Assembly (NCBI RefSeq): GCF_900101755.1 | Contig: NZ_FNAE01000001.1 | Span: forward strand, 1,240,001-1,304,000 | Reading direction: 5' to 3' | Source: Ectopseudomonas alcaliphila | GTDB lineage: Bacteria > Pseudomonadota > Gammaproteobacteria > Pseudomonadales > Pseudomonadaceae | DNA: 64,000 nucleotides | Shown: one piece after another, positions 30,948 to 38,634 of the stretch | Layout of the letters: each line of letters begins with the position of its first letter | How positions within the stretch are numbered: position 1 is the stretch's first letter | Made by a program: the position numbers and the translations under genes | The notes under the pieces: model-generated | Seen by the model: only the letters and a program-made list of their open reading frames with translations | Databases searched by the model: none | Told to the model about the DNA's origin: nothing

Positions 30948-31415
30948 ATGGATTCCAGCCGTTTTACCCATCATGGCCATGCCCTGCGCTCCGGCCGCCT
31001 TTCCGAAGCGAATCGCGCCTACCTGCTGACTACAGTCACCTATCAACGGCATCCCACCTTTCAGGACTGGCGCTCAGCAAGGCTGCTGATTGCAGAAATG
31101 CGCCGCCTGCATGATCAGCAACTCGTCCACTCCCTCGCCTGGGTAGTAATGCCCGATCACCTGCACTGGCTTGTCCAGCTGCGGGAGATGCCACTGTCAA
31201 AGCTGGTATTGCAGCTCAAATCCCGCAGCGCCATCGCCATCAACAAGGCTCGAAACGCCAGCGGTCGCGTCTGGCAGAAGGGCTTTCACGATCATGCCCT
31301 GCGCAAGGAAGAAGAGCTAACCACCACGGCGCGTTACATCGTCGCCAATCCATTGCGTGCTGGGCTGGTAAAGCACATCGGAGACTATCCCCACTGGGAT
31401 GCGATCTGGCTGTAA
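30948..31415 (+). CDS. REP-associated tyrosine transposase (RAYT)
   Basis: A 155-residue Y1-type HUH transposase. The metal-binding HUH motif is His71-Leu-His73 in MPDHLHWLV and the nucleophile is Tyr130 in TTTARYIVANPLRAGLV. RAYTs cut single-stranded REP hairpins and are thought to have spread REP units through Pseudomonas genomes. Both key motifs are intact, with no frameshift, and the gene has a REP pair on each side, the arrangement called a REPtron. The ATG at 30948 was chosen by the conserved start and position after the REP. It is most likely the source, now or in the past, of the REP units seen across this window. Confidence 0.92.
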   Translation: MDSSRFTHHGHALRSGRLSEANRAYLLTTVTYQRHPTFQDWRSARLLIAEMRRLHDQQLVHSLAWVVMPDHLHWLVQLREMPLSKLVLQLKSRSAIAINKARNASGRVWQKGFHDHALRKEEELTTTARYIVANPLRAGLVKHIGDYPHWDAIWL

Positions 31416-31424
31416 CGCCCGTCC

Positions 31425-31490
31425 TGTAGGAGCCGGCTTGCCGGCGATGCTTTTCTGCTCAAAACAGATCGCCGGCAAGCCGGCTCCTAC
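31425..31490. repeat. REP pair downstream of the RAYT gene
   Basis: Units of the GTAGGAGCCGGCTTGCCGGC type in opposite orientation at 31425-31448 and 31467-31490. The right unit overlaps the stop codon of the convergent amiB gene (TAG complement at 31487-31489), so the REP supplies that stop. Confidence 0.9.
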
Positions 31491-32521
31491 GAAGAGCACT
31501 CGCTGACCAGCAAACTATCGCGCTCGCAGGTGCAAAGCAGTCGTGTCGTGGCTGGGTCATCCAGCAGGCATTCGGCGATTGCCGGCTCCAGTTCGGTGCG
31601 CAGCCGCCGCGCCAATGCGCGAGCACCGAAGCGGATGTCATGGTCGCGGCATAGCCAGGTGCGGGCGCTCTGCTCTACGTGCAGCGAACGGCCCTGACGG
31701 CCCAGGCGCTGGTTGAGCTTGTCCAGTTCGATGTTCAGCAAGGCGTCCAGCCACTGCTCGTCGATGCGCTCGAACACCAGAATGCGGTCGATACGATTGA
31801 GCCATTCCGGCTCGAAACACTCGTGCAGCACCTGCTCCAGCAATGCAGCCTCGCCTCTCGGCGCCAGCCCCAGCCAACGTCGCCAGCCACAGGCGAAACG
31901 ATCGCGATAACGCTGCGCCTGCTGCGCGCCGATGTTGCTGGTCATGAAGATCAGGCTGTTACGGAAATCCAGGGTGCGGCTGCCGGCGGTCAGGGTCAGT
32001 CGACCATGTTCGAGAATGCCGAGCAGGCTACGCAGCACTTCGGGGCTGGCCTTCTCCAGCTCGTCGAACAGCACGATGCCAGGCCGCCCAAAGCTGCCGG
32101 CAATGGCCTCGGCATCGAACAGCGTGGTGCCTTCCTTGCTGCCGACATAACCAGGCGGCGCGCCAGTCAACGCAGCGGCGTAGTGCTCCTGGGCCAGGGT
32201 GTGCATGTCGATGCGGCACAAGGCATCGGCGCGGCCATGAATGGCCTGCGCCAGCAGGCGCACGACCTCGGTCTTGCCGACGCCAGTCGGCCCCATGAAC
32301 AGGTTGACCGCCAGTGGCCGCTCACGCTCGCCGATATCGGCCTTGACCACCTTGAGCATGGCCTCGAGCTGCGCCAGCACCGCGTCCTGGCCGACGATGC
32401 GCGAGCGCAGCACGGCCATCACGGCAGCGGGTTCGAAGAGGAAACGTGATTGCAGCAGGGTAACGCCCTGCTGCTCCAGGCGCTCGCGGTTGCTGTCGAT
32501 CAGATCGTTGGCGAAGGGCAT
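31487..32521 (-). CDS. amiB: AmiB-like Clp/AAA+ ATPase of the amidase locus
   Basis: A 344-residue single AAA+ module of the Clp/HSP100 type. Walker A is GPTGVGKT (77-84), the pore loop has GAPPGYVGSKEG, Walker B is IVLFDELEKA, sensor 1 is SLIFMTSNIG and the C-terminal small domain has IRFGARALARRL. It lacks the N-domain and second ATPase of ClpB. In P. aeruginosa the amidase operon has a similar small ATPase, AmiB, directly after amiE, which is the basis for the name. Its role is unclear; chaperoning of the amidase or transporter assembly has been suggested. The ATG at 32521 starts a sensible N-terminus. The stop codon lies inside a REP unit. Confidence 0.85.
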   Translation of the reverse strand: MPFANDLIDSNRERLEQQGVTLLQSRFLFEPAAVMAVLRSRIVGQDAVLAQLEAMLKVVKADIGERERPLAVNLFMGPTGVGKTEVVRLLAQAIHGRADALCRIDMHTLAQEHYAAALTGAPPGYVGSKEGTTLFDAEAIAGSFGRPGIVLFDELEKASPEVLRSLLGILEHGRLTLTAGSRTLDFRNSLIFMTSNIGAQQAQRYRDRFACGWRRWLGLAPRGEAALLEQVLHECFEPEWLNRIDRILVFERIDEQWLDALLNIELDKLNQRLGRQGRSLHVEQSARTWLCRDHDIRFGARALARRLRTELEPAIAECLLDDPATTRLLCTCERDSLLVSECSS

Positions 32522-32545
32522 ATTCTCTGTTCCATAAAGCCAAAG

Positions 32546-32601
32546 CATCGCCGGCAAGCCGGCTCCTACGAGGTCGTGTAGGAGCCGGCTTGCCGGCGAT
32601 C
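32546..32601. repeat. REP pair between amiE and amiB
   Basis: Two units face each other (32546-32569 and 32577-32601) with only about 7 nt between them, so the whole stretch can fold into one long hairpin in the amiE-amiB transcript. Confidence 0.9.
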
Positions 32602-32606
32602 AAGTC

Positions 32607-33650
32607 CTATCCAGCAACGCGCTCCTTGCCCGGATGCGGCAGCTCACCCACCGGACAGTCGGCCACACCAATGGTCGAGCGGGTGAGTTTCTCCACATCC
32701 TCCTGGGCCTTCTGCGCGTCCAGCACCCAGGTGCGATAGAACTCGAACGGGCAATCGGCCACGCCCTTGTCGCCATCACCGGAGTTGTAGACGCCGGTGT
32801 AACCGCGATGCAGCAGCTTGAACAGGTGGTTCTGCGACTGGTCGTTGGCGCGCGCGTCGCGGATCTGCGACACCGACAGCTGGGCGTACTGGATGCCCAT
32901 TTCCTCCTCGCCACATTCGCCGAGGGTGCGACCGTCGAAGCCGATCAGCGCCGAGTGGCCGAAGTAGCTGTACACGCCGTCGAAGCCGGTAGCGTTGGCC
33001 ACCGCCACGTAGCAGTTGTTGGCCCAGGCCATGGTCTTGGCCATCAGCACCTGCTGATCCTTGGCCGGGTACATGTAGCCCTGGCAACGCACGATCAGCT
33101 CGGCGCCTTTCATTGCGCAGTCGCGCCAGATTTCCGGGTAGTTGCCGTCGTCGCAGATGATCAGGCTGACCTTCATGCCCTTGGGGCCTTCGGATACGTA
33201 GGTGCGGTCGCCCGGATACCAGCCCTCGATGGGGCACCAGGGAATGCATTTGCGGTAGCGCTGGACGATCTCGCCCTGGTCGTTGATCAGGATGAGCGTG
33301 TTGTACGGCGCCTTGTGCGGGTGCTCTTCGTGACGCTCGCCGGTGAGCGAGAAGATGCCCCAGGTCCTGGCCTCGCGGCAGGCGGCGGAGAAGATCGCGG
33401 TTTCCTCACCGGGGATGGTGGCGGCGGTGGCCATCATCTCGTCCTTGTCGTACATGATGCCCATGGTGCTGTACTCGGGGAACACCACCAGGTCCATGCC
33501 GGGCAGGCCGAGCTTCATGCCCTTGATCATCTCGGCGATCTTGCGCGCGTTGTCGAGCACCTCGGCCTTGGTGTGCAGGCGCGGCATCTTGTAATTGACG
33601 ACGGCAACGCCGACGGTATCAGGGCTGCTGGAAATATCGCCGTGGCGCAT
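32607..33650 (-). CDS. amiE: Aliphatic amidase AmiE
   Basis: A 347-residue nitrilase-superfamily amidase, nearly the same along its whole length as the P. aeruginosa enzyme as I recall it. The catalytic triad is in place: Glu59 in VVFPEYS, Lys134 in QRYRKCIPW and Cys166 in LIICDDGN. It hydrolyses short aliphatic amides such as acetamide and propionamide to the acid and ammonia in the cytosol. The start MRHGDISSS at 33650 is the family start. It lies in a cluster with formamidase and an amide/urea importer. The classic regulators amiC and amiR and the channel amiS are not nearby. Confidence 0.97.
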   Translation of the reverse strand: MRHGDISSSPDTVGVAVVNYKMPRLHTKAEVLDNARKIAEMIKGMKLGLPGMDLVVFPEYSTMGIMYDKDEMMATAATIPGEETAIFSAACREARTWGIFSLTGERHEEHPHKAPYNTLILINDQGEIVQRYRKCIPWCPIEGWYPGDRTYVSEGPKGMKVSLIICDDGNYPEIWRDCAMKGAELIVRCQGYMYPAKDQQVLMAKTMAWANNCYVAVANATGFDGVYSYFGHSALIGFDGRTLGECGEEEMGIQYAQLSVSQIRDARANDQSQNHLFKLLHRGYTGVYNSGDGDKGVADCPFEFYRTWVLDAQKAQEDVEKLTRSTIGVADCPVGELPHPGKERVAG

Positions 33651-33679
33651 GGCTGTAGATCCTCCGGTTGACTGCGGTT

Positions 33680-33850
33680 TGTGGGAGCGGCTTCAGCCGC
33701 GAAATTCTCTCTGTGTCGCCTTTTATTGCGGCTGAAGCGGAATGCCGCCCAGCCGCTCCGACAGGAACGTTCTGCGAACTGGATGCCCGCATTCGCGGGA
33801 ATGACGGTGAAAACCCACGTCATCCCCGCGCAGGCGGAGACCCAATAAAC
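33680..33850. repeat. Patch of several repeat families between fmdB and amiE
   Basis: The 204-bp gap holds GTGGGAGCGGCTTCAGCCGCGA (33682-33703) with an imperfect inverted partner near 33725-33760, then a different inverted repeat at about 33780-33841 (CCCGCATTCGCGGGAATGACG and its reverse form). These are non-coding and could attenuate transcription between fmdB and amiE. Confidence 0.65.
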
Positions 33851-33854
33851 AGCC

Positions 33855-34202
33855 TCAGTGACTGATCATCCACGGCCGCGCCGAAGGGCTGGCCTTGAGG
33901 CCGTGGGGGTTGGCCTTGGTGAGCTCGACCGGTTTGCTCGGGCCGCAGCAACTGCAGCCGGCCGGGTGCTTGCGGTTGGCCTTGTACTCTTCGAGATTTT
34001 GCGGCGCATGGGCGCTGCGCTCGTTGGTTTCATGGGCGCGGCGCTGGCTGCCGGCCATGCTGGTCAGGCCCGGCGCACTGAGAATTACCCGCTCGCTCGG
34101 CGTGTCGCAGTACGGGCAGGCGCAGGCGGCGTCACGCTCGGCCATCGGCCGCAGCACGGTGAAATCGCCACAGCTCGGGCAGTCGTATTCGTAGATGGGC
34201 AT
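33855..34202 (-). CDS. fmdB: FmdB-type zinc-ribbon protein
   Basis: A 115-residue protein that starts MPIYEYDCPSCG, the FmdB signature. Cys8, Cys11, Cys29 and Cys32 form the predicted zinc ribbon; a second Cys group (CSCC) sits near residue 90. In Methylophilus, FmdB was proposed to regulate formamidase expression, though a general binding role is also possible. The ATG at 34202 has GAGGAA upstream; the open frame extends further but into repeat sequence. It follows fmdA by 96 nt, and a repeat hairpin lies in that gap. Confidence 0.9.
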   Translation of the reverse strand: MPIYEYDCPSCGDFTVLRPMAERDAACACPYCDTPSERVILSAPGLTSMAGSQRRAHETNERSAHAPQNLEEYKANRKHPAGCSCCGPSKPVELTKANPHGLKASPSARPWMISH

Positions 34203-34239
34203 GACTGGTTCCTCGCAAAAGATAGGACGACGGCGCATT

Positions 34240-34286
34240 GTGGGAGGCGCTTTAGCGGCGATTGTCGCGGCTGAAGCCCCTCCCAC
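34240..34286. repeat. Inverted repeat between fmdA and fmdB
   Basis: GTGGGAGGCGCTTTAGCGGCGA (34240-34261) pairs imperfectly with TCGCGGCTGAAGCCCCTCCCAC (34265-34286), a REP-like hairpin of a different family from the GTAGGAGCC type. Confidence 0.7.
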
Positions 34287-34298
34287 AGGCGGGTACGC

Positions 34299-35528
34299 TC
34301 ACTTGTCGTAGGCGATGGGCAGGTCGATGCTGCCGTCGAGGAACCTGGTCGGGCCGCTGGCGCTGGGGTTGATGTCGAACTCGAAGATATCGGTCGGCAG
34401 CCACAGCGTGGCGCAGGCGTTGGGGATGTCGACCACGCCACTGATGTGCCCCTGCACCGGCGCCGAGCCAAGCAGCGAGTAGCCCTGAGCCGGCGAATAG
34501 CCGAACTTGGTCAGGTAGTTGATGGCGTTGAGGCAGGCCTGCTTGTAGGCCAGGTTGACGTCCAGGTAGTGCTGCTTGCCGTCGTCGTCGACCGAGATGC
34601 CTTCGAAGATCAGGTAGTTGTTGTAGGTCGGCACGATCGGGCTGGGCTTGAAGATCGGGTTCTTGATGCCGTACTTGGCCATGCCGCCCTTGATCAGCTC
34701 GACCTTCATGTGTACCCAGCCGGCCATCTCGATGGCGCCGCAGAAGGTGATCTCGCCGTCACCCTGGCTGAAGTGCAGGTCGCCCACAGACAGGCCGGCG
34801 CCATCGACGTAGACCGGGAAGAAAATCTTCGAGCCACGCGACAGATCCTTGATGTCGCAATTGCCGCCATGCTCACGCGGCGGCACGGTGCGCGCGCCGG
34901 TAGCGGCGGCCAGGTCGCGGGCCTCACCCTTCATCTTGCCCATGTGCGCGGTGCTGGCGAACGGCGGGTTGGCCAGCGGCGGTACGCGGGTCGGGTTGGT
35001 ATCGATCAGCGCCTGCTCGCGCTTGTTCCAGTCGGCGAGCATCTTGTGATCCGGCAGGCAGCCGATCAGCCCTGGGTGGATCAGGCCGGCGAAGCGCACG
35101 CCGGGAATGTGCCGGCTCTTGGTGAACATGCCCTCGAAATCCCAGATCGACTTCTGCGCCGAGGGAAAATGGTCGGTCAGAAAGCCGCCGCCGTTGTTCT
35201 TCGAGAAGAAGCCGTTGAAACCCCAGAGCATGTCCTGCTTGGCGCCGATATCCAGCAGCTCGACGATCAGCAGGTCGCCCGGCTGAGCGCCTTTCACGCC
35301 TACCGGGCCGGACAGGTAATGCACGGTGGACAGGTCGACGTCGCGCACGTCGCTGGCGTCGTCGTCGTTCTTGATCGCACCGCCGGTCCAGTCGTAGGTC
35401 TCGAGAATGAAGTCGTCGCCTGGGTTGACCCAGCAGGCCATGGGAATGTCCGGGTGCCAGCGGTTGTGCACCTGTTCGTTATCGGTAGCAGCCTGGGTGA
35501 GGTCGACCTTGATCAGGGTATCGGTCAT
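34299..35528 (-). CDS. fmdA: Formamidase FmdA (acetamidase/formamidase family)
   Basis: A 409-residue formamidase. It reads MTDTLIKVDLTQAATDNEQ, then HNRWHPDIPM, LSGPVGVKGAQPGDLLIVELLDI, HPGLIGCLP and VPPREHGGNCDIKDLSRGSK, all family hallmarks. It hydrolyses formamide to formate and ammonia and is unrelated in fold to AmiE, so the locus has two different amidase types. The ATG at 35528 is the family start; the frame extends 28 codons upstream without support. A TACGT-N6-ACGTA palindrome 84 nt upstream, shared with the importer operon, suggests a common activator, probably the response regulator at 44611. Confidence 0.95.
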   Translation of the reverse strand: MTDTLIKVDLTQAATDNEQVHNRWHPDIPMACWVNPGDDFILETYDWTGGAIKNDDDASDVRDVDLSTVHYLSGPVGVKGAQPGDLLIVELLDIGAKQDMLWGFNGFFSKNNGGGFLTDHFPSAQKSIWDFEGMFTKSRHIPGVRFAGLIHPGLIGCLPDHKMLADWNKREQALIDTNPTRVPPLANPPFASTAHMGKMKGEARDLAAATGARTVPPREHGGNCDIKDLSRGSKIFFPVYVDGAGLSVGDLHFSQGDGEITFCGAIEMAGWVHMKVELIKGGMAKYGIKNPIFKPSPIVPTYNNYLIFEGISVDDDGKQHYLDVNLAYKQACLNAINYLTKFGYSPAQGYSLLGSAPVQGHISGVVDIPNACATLWLPTDIFEFDINPSASGPTRFLDGSIDLPIAYDK

Positions 35529-35612
35529 GACTGAGCTCCATAAGACCTGGGATGAATGCCGGCCTGTGCCGGGGTACGCAGCCAGTCTCGAACGCACGGT
35601 GAAATCGGCCAA

Positions 35613-35628
35613 TACGTTGGATGACGTA
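35613..35628 (-). promoter_or_regulatory. TACGT-N6-ACGTA palindrome upstream of fmdA
   Basis: TACGTtggatgACGTA is a perfect inverted repeat of 5-bp arms with a 6-nt spacer (one more base pair on each side: A...T). The same layout occurs twice upstream of the importer operon at 40965-41002. It lies about 85-100 nt before the fmdA start, a typical activator position. The likely binder is the LuxR-type regulator at 44611, which is inference. Confidence 0.6.
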
Positions 35629-35731
35629 TGTGCGAACAGCAGACCTCATGCGGCCTTCAGGTATTTTTCGCAGGCGCGAAAAAGCGGCCGGCGCATGGAG
35701 AACACACCGGCCGTAAAGCGGGAATTTGTAC

Positions 35732-35797
35732 CTGTAGGAGCCGGCTTGCCGACGATTGATTGCAAGCGACAGCATCGCCCGCAAGCGGGCTCCTACA
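35732..35797. repeat. REP pair between urtE-like gene and fmdA
   Basis: A unit at 35733-35756 with one change in the arm (GCCGACGAT instead of GCCGGCGAT) and an inverted unit of the CGCCCGCAAGCGGGC type at 35773-35797. The pair ends 8 nt beyond the end of the urtE-like gene. Confidence 0.88.
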
Positions 35798-35804
35798 GAT
35801 TGCG

Positions 35805-36494
35805 TCACACCGACAGATAACGGCTGATGCTCGCCTCATCGACCTTGTCGCGGCTTTCCTCGACGACGAACTTGCCCTTCTCGATGACCAGGAAGCGGTC
35901 GGCGATTTCCATGGTGAACGACAGCACCTGCTCGGATACCACGATGGTCAGGTCACGCATGTTGCGGATCTCCTTCAGGCTGCGGGCGATGTCCTTGATG
36001 ATCGACGGCTGGATACCCTCGGTCGGTTCGTCGAGCAGCAGCACCTTGGGGTTAGTGGCCAGCGCGCGGGCGATGGCCAGCTGTTGCTGCTGGCCACCGG
36101 AGAGGTTGCCGCCCTTGCGGTGGCGCATCTCGAGCAGCACCGGGAACAACGCATAGAGATCGTCCGGCACCTTGCCGCCAGCGGAGGCCGGCAGGCCGGT
36201 CTGGATGTTTTCCAGCACGGTCATGCTGGGAAAGATCATCCGTCCCTGCGGCACGTAGGCAATGCCGCTTTCCACGCGCTGATGGGTCTCCAGTTTCGAC
36301 ACGTCCTTGCCGTCCACGCGAATCTGCCCGCCCCATTGCGGCAGGATGCCCATCAGGCTCTTGAACAAGGTGGTCTTGCCCATGCCGTTGCGGCCCATCA
36401 CCGCGACGATTTCCTTCTTCGCCACGTCGAGGTTGAGCTCGTGGAGGATCTGGCTCTGGCCGTAGCCGGAAGCGAGGTTGCTAATCTGGAACAT
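35805..36494 (-). CDS. urtE: Urea/short-chain amide ABC transporter, ATPase UrtE-like
   Basis: A 229-residue LivF-type ATPase. Walker A is GRNGMGKTT (34-42), the signature LSGGQQQQLAIARAL is near residue 133, Walker B is LLLDEPTEGIQPS, and VPQGRMIFPSMTV is the usual Q-loop region of UrtE. It pairs with the UrtD-like ATPase in a heterodimer. The ATG at 36494 starts MFQISNLASGYG, the family start. It is the last gene of the five-gene importer operon, and a REP pair with an interrupted unit separates it from urtD. Substrate: urea or short amides; the formamidase next door favours amides. Confidence 0.92.
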   Translation of the reverse strand: MFQISNLASGYGQSQILHELNLDVAKKEIVAVMGRNGMGKTTLFKSLMGILPQWGGQIRVDGKDVSKLETHQRVESGIAYVPQGRMIFPSMTVLENIQTGLPASAGGKVPDDLYALFPVLLEMRHRKGGNLSGGQQQQLAIARALATNPKVLLLDEPTEGIQPSIIKDIARSLKEIRNMRDLTIVVSEQVLSFTMEIADRFLVIEKGKFVVEESRDKVDEASISRYLSV

Positions 36495-36528
36495 GCTGGA
36501 TTCCTTGTAGCCGACTAAGACGATAGGG

Positions 36529-36608
36529 GTAGGAGCCCGCTTGCGGGCGATCCGCGTCGGTTGCGCATTCGATCGCCGGCAAGAACTAGGCGTCCCCCCG
36601 GCTCCTAC
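36529..36608. repeat. REP pair with one interrupted unit
   Basis: A normal unit at 36529-36552 and an inverted one at 36571-36608 whose loop is broken by 14 extra bases (AACTAGGCGTCCCC, 36584-36597) between GATCGCCGGCAAG and CCGGCTCCTAC. The flanking arms are otherwise standard. Confidence 0.85.
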
Positions 36609-36618
36609 GAAAAAGCAC

Positions 36619-37380
36619 TCAATGCCCCAGATACACCTCGATGACCTTGGGATTGCTCTGCACCGCGTCCATGCTGCCCTCGGCCAGCACCTTGCCCTGG
36701 TGCAGCACGGTGACGCGGTGGGCAATGCTCTTGACGAACTCCATGTCGTGCTCGATGACCAGCACCGAGCGGCCCTGACTGATGCGCTTGAGCAGCTCGG
36801 CCGTGGCCACCCGCTCGCTGACGCTCATGCCAGCCACCGGCTCGTCGAGCATCAGCAACTGCGGGTCCTGCATCAGCAGCATGCCGATCTCCAGCCACTG
36901 CTTCTGCCCGTGCGAAAGCAGGTCGGCCTGCCGGTGCAGGTGATCACCGAGCATGATTTCCTGCGCCACCTGTTCGACCCGCTCGATCACCTCTTGCGTG
37001 CGCTTGAAGAACAGCGCGCCGAACACCTTGCGCCCGGCCGGGTAGGACATTTCCAGGTTCTCGAACACTGTCAGGTTTTCGTAGATCGACGGGTTCTGGA
37101 ACTTGCGCCCGACGCCAGCACGGACGATGTCGAACTCGCGCATCCTGGTCAGCTCACGGCCGTCGAAATCGATGCTGCCGGCGGTGGCGCGGGTCTTGCC
37201 GCAGATCAGGTCGAGCACCGTGGTCTTGCCGGCGCCGTTGGGGCCGATCACCACATGCACCTCGTTGCGGTCGACGTAGAGGTTGAGGTCGTTGACCGCC
37301 TTGAAGCCGTCGAAGGACACGGTCAGCCCCTCGATGGCCAGTACCGGCTTGGCGGCCTGAAAGCCTGCAGGGCTGCTCAT
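36619..37380 (-). CDS. urtD: Urea/short-chain amide ABC transporter, ATPase UrtD-like
   Basis: A 253-residue LivG-type ATPase. It has Walker A GPNGAGKTT near residue 42, the segment VGRKFQNPSIYENLTVFENLEMS typical of UrtD, the signature LLSHGQKQWLEIGMLL (SHGQ instead of SGGQ, as usual for UrtD) and Walker B LLMLDEPVAGMS. Its ATG overlaps the urtC stop (ATGA), so the two are coupled. It forms the second half of the ATPase pair with the UrtE-like protein. Confidence 0.93.
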   Translation of the reverse strand: MSSPAGFQAAKPVLAIEGLTVSFDGFKAVNDLNLYVDRNEVHVVIGPNGAGKTTVLDLICGKTRATAGSIDFDGRELTRMREFDIVRAGVGRKFQNPSIYENLTVFENLEMSYPAGRKVFGALFFKRTQEVIERVEQVAQEIMLGDHLHRQADLLSHGQKQWLEIGMLLMQDPQLLMLDEPVAGMSVSERVATAELLKRISQGRSVLVIEHDMEFVKSIAHRVTVLHQGKVLAEGSMDAVQSNPKVIEVYLGH

Positions 37381-38546
37381 GGCGTGGTCTCCAGTTCAGG
37401 GGTTGGGCGCTTGCTGGTGGCAACGGCAACGGGCTTTGGCGCAGCGGCCACCTGCGGTTTACGCCGCAGCCTTGCCAGCCAGCGCTTGCCATGGCTGTCC
37501 CACAGGCCGGCCAGGCCATTGGGGAAGTACATGACCACGACGATGAACAGGCCGCCCATCAGGTACAGCCACAGCTCGGGGAAGCTCTCGGAGAAATAGG
37601 TCTTGCCGAAGTTGACCAGCAACGCGCCATACACCGCGCCGAGCAGCGACAGACGCCCACCGACTGCGGCGAAGATGACCATCTCGATCGACGGCACGAT
37701 GCCGACGAAGCTCGGCGACATGAAGCCCACCTGCAGGGTGAACATCGCCCCGCCGATACCAGCGAAGGCCGCGCCGACGCAGAACACGAAGATCTTGAAG
37801 CTGGCCACGTCGTAGCCGGAGAAACGCACCCGCTCTTCCTTGTCGCGCATGGCCAGGAGCAGGCGACCGAGCTTGGAAGCGATGATGAAACGGGCGATGA
37901 GAATGCAGCCGATGAGCAGCACCGCACTGACGAAGTAGAGGATCAGCTTGGCCTCGTCGCTGCGGATGTCCCAGCCCTTGAGCGTGCGCAGGTCGGTGAT
38001 GCCGTTGACCCCACCGGTCAGCCCCTGCTGGCCGATGATCAGCACGGTGAGAATCAGCGCGATGGCCTGGGTGACGATGGAGAAGTACACGTCACCAACG
38101 CGGCGCTTGAACATCGCGATACCGATCACCAAGGCCAGCAATACCGGCACCGCCACCACCGCGATCAGGGTGAAGCCCAGGCTGTGGAAGGGCTCCCAGA
38201 ACAGTGGCAGTTCGGTGATCTGGTTCCAGTCCATGAAGTCCGGAATTCCAGGCGTGGACTGGATCTTGGTGCTCTCCGGGTCGGATGCCTCGAGCTTGAG
38301 GAACATCGCCATGCAGTAACCCCCCAGGCCGAAGAAGATGCCCTGGCCCAGGCTCAGGATGCCGCCATAACCCCAGCACAACACCAGGCCAACGGCGACG
38401 AAGGCGTAGGTCAGGTATTTGCCCACCATGTTCAGGCGGAAGGCATCGAGCGCCAGCGGGAACACCACCAGGATCAGCGCGGCGAGCAGCGCCAGACCGA
38501 TGGCGCCCTGCTTGCCACCGAGCAGTTTGTCGAGTGTCGGATTCAT
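37377..38546 (-). CDS. urtC: Urea/short-chain amide ABC transporter, permease UrtC-like
   Basis: A 389-residue LivM-type permease with about ten hydrophobic segments. FVAVGLVLCWGYGGILSLGQGIFFGLGGYCMAMF near the N-terminus and GAVYGALLVNFGKTYFSESFPELWLYLMGG near the C-terminus are characteristic of UrtC. The Pro/Thr-rich C-terminal tail is not conserved. Two ATGs lie six nt apart (38552 and 38546); the second has better spacing from GAGG. It pairs with the UrtB-like permease encoded upstream across a REP pair. Confidence 0.93.
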   Translation of the reverse strand: MNPTLDKLLGGKQGAIGLALLAALILVVFPLALDAFRLNMVGKYLTYAFVAVGLVLCWGYGGILSLGQGIFFGLGGYCMAMFLKLEASDPESTKIQSTPGIPDFMDWNQITELPLFWEPFHSLGFTLIAVVAVPVLLALVIGIAMFKRRVGDVYFSIVTQAIALILTVLIIGQQGLTGGVNGITDLRTLKGWDIRSDEAKLILYFVSAVLLIGCILIARFIIASKLGRLLLAMRDKEERVRFSGYDVASFKIFVFCVGAAFAGIGGAMFTLQVGFMSPSFVGIVPSIEMVIFAAVGGRLSLLGAVYGALLVNFGKTYFSESFPELWLYLMGGLFIVVVMYFPNGLAGLWDSHGKRWLARLRRKPQVAAAPKPVAVATSKRPTPELETTP

Positions 38547-38572
38547 GCCCATGCCCTCAATTCAACAGTCCC

Positions 38573-38631
38573 GTAGGAGCCCGCTTGCGGGCGATGAACA
38601 GGTTTGCAATCGCCCGCAAGCGGGCTCCTAC
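38573..38631. repeat. REP pair between urtB and urtC
   Basis: Units GTAGGAGCCCGCTTGCGGGC at 38573-38595 and the inverted form at 38609-38631, only 13 nt apart. The right unit ends 3 nt from the urtB stop codon. Confidence 0.9.
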
Positions 38632-38634
38632 TTT

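Noticed and set aside
36532..36725. 77-codon N-terminal extension of the urtE-like ATPase
   Set aside because: It passes through a REP pair and the end of urtD; the ATPase starts at MFQISNLASGYG.
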